64,000 nucleotides of DNA from Hydractinia symbiolongicarpus (lineage: Eukaryota; Cnidaria; Hydrozoa; Anthoathecata; Hydractiniidae), in NCBI RefSeq assembly GCF_029227915.1, contig NC_079883.1, positions 5,644,001 to 5,708,000 of the forward strand, given 5' to 3'. Numbering within the stretch: position 1 is the first letter of the stretch; each line of letters begins with the position of its first letter. The notes beneath the pieces were generated by a model that was not told the origin of the DNA, made no database searches, and worked only from the letters and a program-made list of their open reading frames with translations. A program made the translations under genes and the position numbers. This document shows positions 62,801-64,000 of the stretch, piece by piece.

Positions 62801-64000
62801 TAATCTTGAAACTTTTATATTTTTGAAACTTTAGCTTACTTTGCGACTAAAACGCCTTAAGATGAATACTAAAAGGTAGTGTTATTTTTTAGAGTATACC
62901 CTTTACCACAGTAAATTTTTAGAAATAGACCCTTTACATCGTTGAAAGGCGCATATAAGTTATTGTGCACTGGCCTTCAGCAGTACATTTAATAATAATA
63001 GAAAAGATAATGATATATTTAATAAAAAATATTTATCCGTCCGTCCGTCCGTCCGTCCGTCTGTGTGTCACACAAAATGGTAGCTTAGCTGCGACGGGCG
63101 AACCCGTGGATTTTTCCACTGGCCAACGACTAGCCTTAAATAATCTTCACCTGATTACTAATCATTGCCATTGTTCTTTCTTGTACATCAAATTTAGTTA
63201 TCAGTGCTTGAATCTAAATTTGTAAAATATTGTGTTAAATTCAAGGTGAGGATGCAGACGATAGAATCAAATGTCAAACTTGCACTTACATCTTTCTGTT
63301 GCACATCTAAAGAAAAATGGTTTTTAAATAAATTAGATATTTATTTTCACCCCTGCATTATCTACATTAATGATGTCTTTTTTTACCTGAAAGTACTTTT
63401 AATTTTCTGGAAAATAACGATAACTCTTCTACCTAATTTAGAAATATCAATAAATATCAAAATTTGTTTGGAAAAACGGCGGGAAATGAGTGAGCAAATG
63501 TGTTAAGTAAAATAAGAACTTACCCGTTTCGAGAGAGTATTTATCTAAATATATAATGTAGATTCGTTATGAAGGGTGTCTCAAGTATCAGTGGCCTTTG
63601 CACCGCAACAAGAATAAAGAAATGCAGCACTGAGGCAAACTAAGAACCTATAATCAAAGGATATAATGCCCTCGCTATACTCCGTCATGTAACATTCGCC
63701 CATTAAATACAATCTCGTGCCTAGTTCTTATTACGTAAGGCAGGTGTCGAGGTTGATCCCAGCACCTTTTATAGCGGTGTTGTTAGGAAACAAATAGGCC
63801 AGGCGACGTAGTTGGACATGATCTATATTGCACGCGAATTAATTACTGTTCCCAAAGTAAGAGAAAGAAATACAATGTCTGTGTTAAAGAACTTTTAATT
63901 TCAATGATCGAATGGGAAAGTTTGGAAATTGAGTTAATAAAATCGATACCTTTCTGTGCAATCTTAATTGTCTTGTTCTTAGAGTAAATTCATCGTGCCG
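50621..64000 (-). CDS. Gene D: exon-array coiled-coil stalk glycoprotein with WSC-like C-terminus (5' end outside window)
   Basis: A minus-strand gene of about 35 placed exons. Twenty-seven are exactly 63 nt, phase 0 at both ends, encoding 21 residues (three heptads) with the core pattern x-x-x-L/I-x-x-R/K-V/I-x-x-Q-E-N-I/V-T-x-x-L. Others are 54, 66, 75 (three times) and 81 nt, still multiples of three. Nearly every unit has a sequon (NIT, NVT, NLT, NET) at about residues 2-4 or 13-15. A 55-nt exon shifts to phase 1 and joins the 224-nt WSC-like exon. The product should be a long, glycosylated, secreted or surface coiled-coil rod with a six-cysteine cap. Signal peptide and N-terminal domain would lie beyond 64,000; in gene B the probable equivalent is a PAN-like exon. 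No named homologue recognised. Confidence 0.8.
52139..52193 (-). CDS. Gene D penultimate exon (55 nt, phase shifter)
   Basis: AG acceptor, GTAAGT donor; encodes FQLSQYAIKDADVFRAFQ plus one base. Homologous to the two 43-nt exons at 5,334 and 11,991 but 12 nt longer at the 5' side. Confidence 0.75.
52701..54217 (-). CDS. Gene D coiled-coil exons: 52701-52763, 53724-53786, 54004-54066, 54155-54217
   Basis: Four 63-nt phase-0 units: VNTISTRLTQQNNQIQSL, VSTLQTSLSTQGTVTSRL, SSNINRRIQSQEQTTLSL and TNDFTSRVTTLENVTSY. They pair in order with gene B exons 5,574, 6,688, 6,973 and 7,120, with the same borders. The intron between the first two holds the 52,930-53,560 transposon. Confidence 0.8.
52930..53560. 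mobile_element. Non-autonomous element with iterated subterminal motif
   Basis: The left 190 bp contains about nine spaced copies of 'cactttgtaatcc' or close variants (52,934 to 53,120). The right end (53,483-53,560) carries the complement: 'ggggattacaaagtgtgaca' and 'ggggttacaaag'. The inner 30 bp of the two sides match as an inverted repeat with one mismatch. No coding sequence. Iterated subterminal sites typically bind the transposase. Family and exact ends unknown. Confidence 0.7.
54557..54619 (-). pseudogene. Relic coiled-coil exon in gene D
   Basis: The sequence 'ctgattggtcaatt' after a good donor (GTACGC) matches the D-type unit, but an in-frame TAA lies four codons before its 3' end and the acceptor side is scrambled. 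A dead duplicated exon. Confidence 0.6.
55228..56059 (-). CDS. Gene D module 4: exons 55228-55290 (D), 55366-55428 (C), 55997-56059 (A)
   Basis: Units in transcript order: A TITLGQRIYQQESIVIRL, C AQNLTFTINQLEDSAANT, D TILLTKKVNKQENITEQL. The B and E units of the five-exon module are missing here. All 63 nt, phase 0. Confidence 0.8.
57142..57874 (-). CDS. Gene D module 3: exons 57142-57204 (E), 57390-57452 (D), 57528-57590 (C), 57673-57747 (B), 57812-57874 (A)
   Basis: Complete A-B-C-D-E module: A TQTLRNRISKQESIAITL, B TAGLQQSIGIQNNKTDTL (75 nt), C AQNLTFAIHQLEENVANT, D ARFLRERVNKQENITAKL, E TEHISLRLTHGENVTANI. Introns are short (about 64 to 185 bp). In the B unit only the donor after K (GTACGC) is possible, which fixes the 75-nt length of all B exons. 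Confidence 0.85.
58428..59025 (-). CDS. Gene D module 2: exons 58428-58490 (E), 58669-58731 (D), 58807-58869 (C), 58951-59025 (B)
   Basis: B TAGWQQSIKKQNNETNIL, C TQNLSFAIDKLKESAANY, D TNFLREKVNYQENITEQL, E NENISSRLINQENVTAQL. The A unit is missing. The D exon is followed by GC instead of GT (58,667-58,668), so this intron would be GC-AG. All sister D exons have GT. Confidence 0.85.
59250..59294 (-). pseudogene. Relic E-type exon in gene D
   Basis: 45 nt related to the E unit (TRHITLELYTANLKQ) with an 18-nt internal deletion. The donor (GTTGTA) remains, but the acceptor is AA instead of AG. The only nearby AG would break the frame, so it is probably skipped. Confidence 0.45.
59445..60211 (-). 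CDS. Gene D module 1: exons 59445-59507 (E), 59690-59752 (D), 59829-59891 (C), 59975-60049 (B), 60149-60211 (A)
   Basis: Complete module: A TKALRQRISQQESIANRL, B TVRLQQSLERQNNNTDIL, C ARNLTISIDQLEESAENI, D ANFLKEKVSKQENITEQL, E TKHISSRLIHQENVTAQL. Every AG/GT border is intact. Confidence 0.85.
60439..61151 (-). CDS. Gene D exons 60439-60501 (E-like), 60657-60719 (D-like), 61089-61151
   Basis: All 63 nt, phase 0: TAHISSILAHQDNATGQL, TNFLRRKIKGQENVTDQL and VRNITNKINLLELTTLTL. The first two are the D-E end of a partial module. The third starts the more diverged upstream set. 60,780-61,017 shows no convincing exon. Confidence 0.8.
61229..61840 (-). CDS. Gene D exons 61229-61294, 61377-61457, 61512-61574, 61640-61702, 61778-61840
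   Basis: Lengths 66, 81, 63, 63 and 63 nt. Partial translations: TSKMQEYFVELVEKQNKSL, SINIFNQVKENQKMTFSI (3' part of the 81-nt exon), ANELLRRVLSQENETDEL, VNLTLDRILQEENATIFL and SNDITNQTDTLKNGTMVL. The 81-nt exon uses the acceptor CTAG, the first AG available; its homologous 63-nt border has no AG. Sequons NKS, NET, NLT, NAT, NQT and NGT. Confidence 0.75.
62053..62452 (-). CDS. Gene D exons 62053-62115, 62188-62241, 62390-62452
   Basis: 63, 54 and 63 nt, phase 0. Partial translations: EEVVQKQRVYAYSLARNI, IISMMTNVSSTIHRQKKI (18 residues, missing three) and TLNITSDLTMQQNMTTLL. Sequons NIT, NVS, NIT and NMT. Confidence 0.75.
63037..63060. repeat. (CCGT)n microsatellite next to a short dispersed repeat
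   Basis: Six CCGT units, followed by 'gcgaacccgtggatttttcc', whose complement-like block also occurs near 10,620 ('cccgtggaaaaatccac'). Part of the dispersed repeat family seen elsewhere. Confidence 0.8.
63151..63213 (-). CDS. Gene D exon 63151-63213
   Basis: 63 nt with AG/GT borders; IQALITKFDVQERTMAMI. No sequon. Phase 0 on both sides. Confidence 0.7.
63290..63432 (-). CDS. Gene D split unit: exons 63290-63306 (17 nt) and 63387-63432 (46 nt)
   Basis: Two tiny exons with AG/GT borders and an 80-bp intron add up to exactly 63 nt. Spliced, they give a 21-residue unit beginning VEELSLFSRKLKVLS, with the junction codon GAT (G|AT) and ending VQQKD. This is a canonical three-heptad unit interrupted by an extra phase-1 intron. 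Confidence 0.6.
63524..63544 (-). CDS. Possible gene D microexon (21 nt, one heptad)
   Basis: AG acceptor and strong GTAAGT donor around INTLSKR, exactly seven residues and phase 0. Too short for certainty. Confidence 0.4.
63950..64000 (-). CDS. Possible gene D exon running off the window
   Basis: Open in phase 0 up to a donor at 63,948-63,949 (GTATCG); the visible part ends RTRQLRLHRK. The acceptor is outside the window. Confidence 0.3.

Overview
The window reads as intron-rich, AT-rich animal DNA, most likely from a cnidarian and perhaps a hydrozoan. The evidence is small phase-0 exons with GT-AG borders, secreted-protein domains, and a transposon load of Polinton, DIRS-like, CR1/L2-like LINE and tRNA-derived repeats. 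There is no bacterial operon structure. Taxonomy is inferred from gene and transposon style, not from a diagnostic marker.

Layout. (1) 1-14,390: a minus-strand gene (gene B) with a possible first exon (signal peptide plus PAN/apple-like domain) at 12,717-13,028, a series of mostly 63-nt coiled-coil exons, and a 224-nt last exon for a WSC-like six-cysteine domain at 4,240-4,463. A second WSC-like last exon lies at 1,992-2,215. (2) 14,397-24,545: a decayed Polinton/Maverick with about 190-bp terminal inverted repeats, a 5-6 bp flanking direct repeat and clearly higher G+C than its surroundings. It carries remnants of protein-primed DNA polymerase B, packaging ATPase, retroviral-like integrase, a capsid-like protein and several small conserved genes. 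(3) 25,538-26,935: a diverged duplicate of the 3' end of gene B, with a third WSC-like exon. (4) 26,915-32,453: two LINE remnants. (5) 33,850-46,948: a giant inverted repeat with arms of about 5.8-5.9 kb and a 1.3-kb spacer. Each arm carries a dead DIRS-like retrotransposon (gag, RT-RNase H, tyrosine recombinase). The spacer holds (TA)n tracts around one inverted and three direct copies of a tRNA-derived unit with a 285-bp period. (6) 50,621-64,000: a second minus-strand gene (gene D), colinear with gene B but much larger. I can place about 35 exons, 27 of them exactly 63 nt (21 residues, three heptads), most with one N-glycosylation sequon near a fixed position, ending in a fourth WSC-like exon.

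The most interesting signal is the gene B/D family: a secreted, N-glycosylated coiled-coil stalk encoded one three-heptad unit per exon, with a five-exon module duplicated about four times and a shared C-terminal cassette of a phase-shifting 43- or 55-nt exon followed by a WSC-like cap. Its likely role is a long extracellular stalk or fibre. That is inferred from the architecture; I do not recognise a named protein.

Intergenic stretches not listed below (about 1-420, 1,131-1,990, 13,060-14,390, 24,551-25,537, 27,431-28,120, 32,454-33,130, 47,300-48,880, 48,970-49,740) show only AT-rich sequence and faint repeat fragments.
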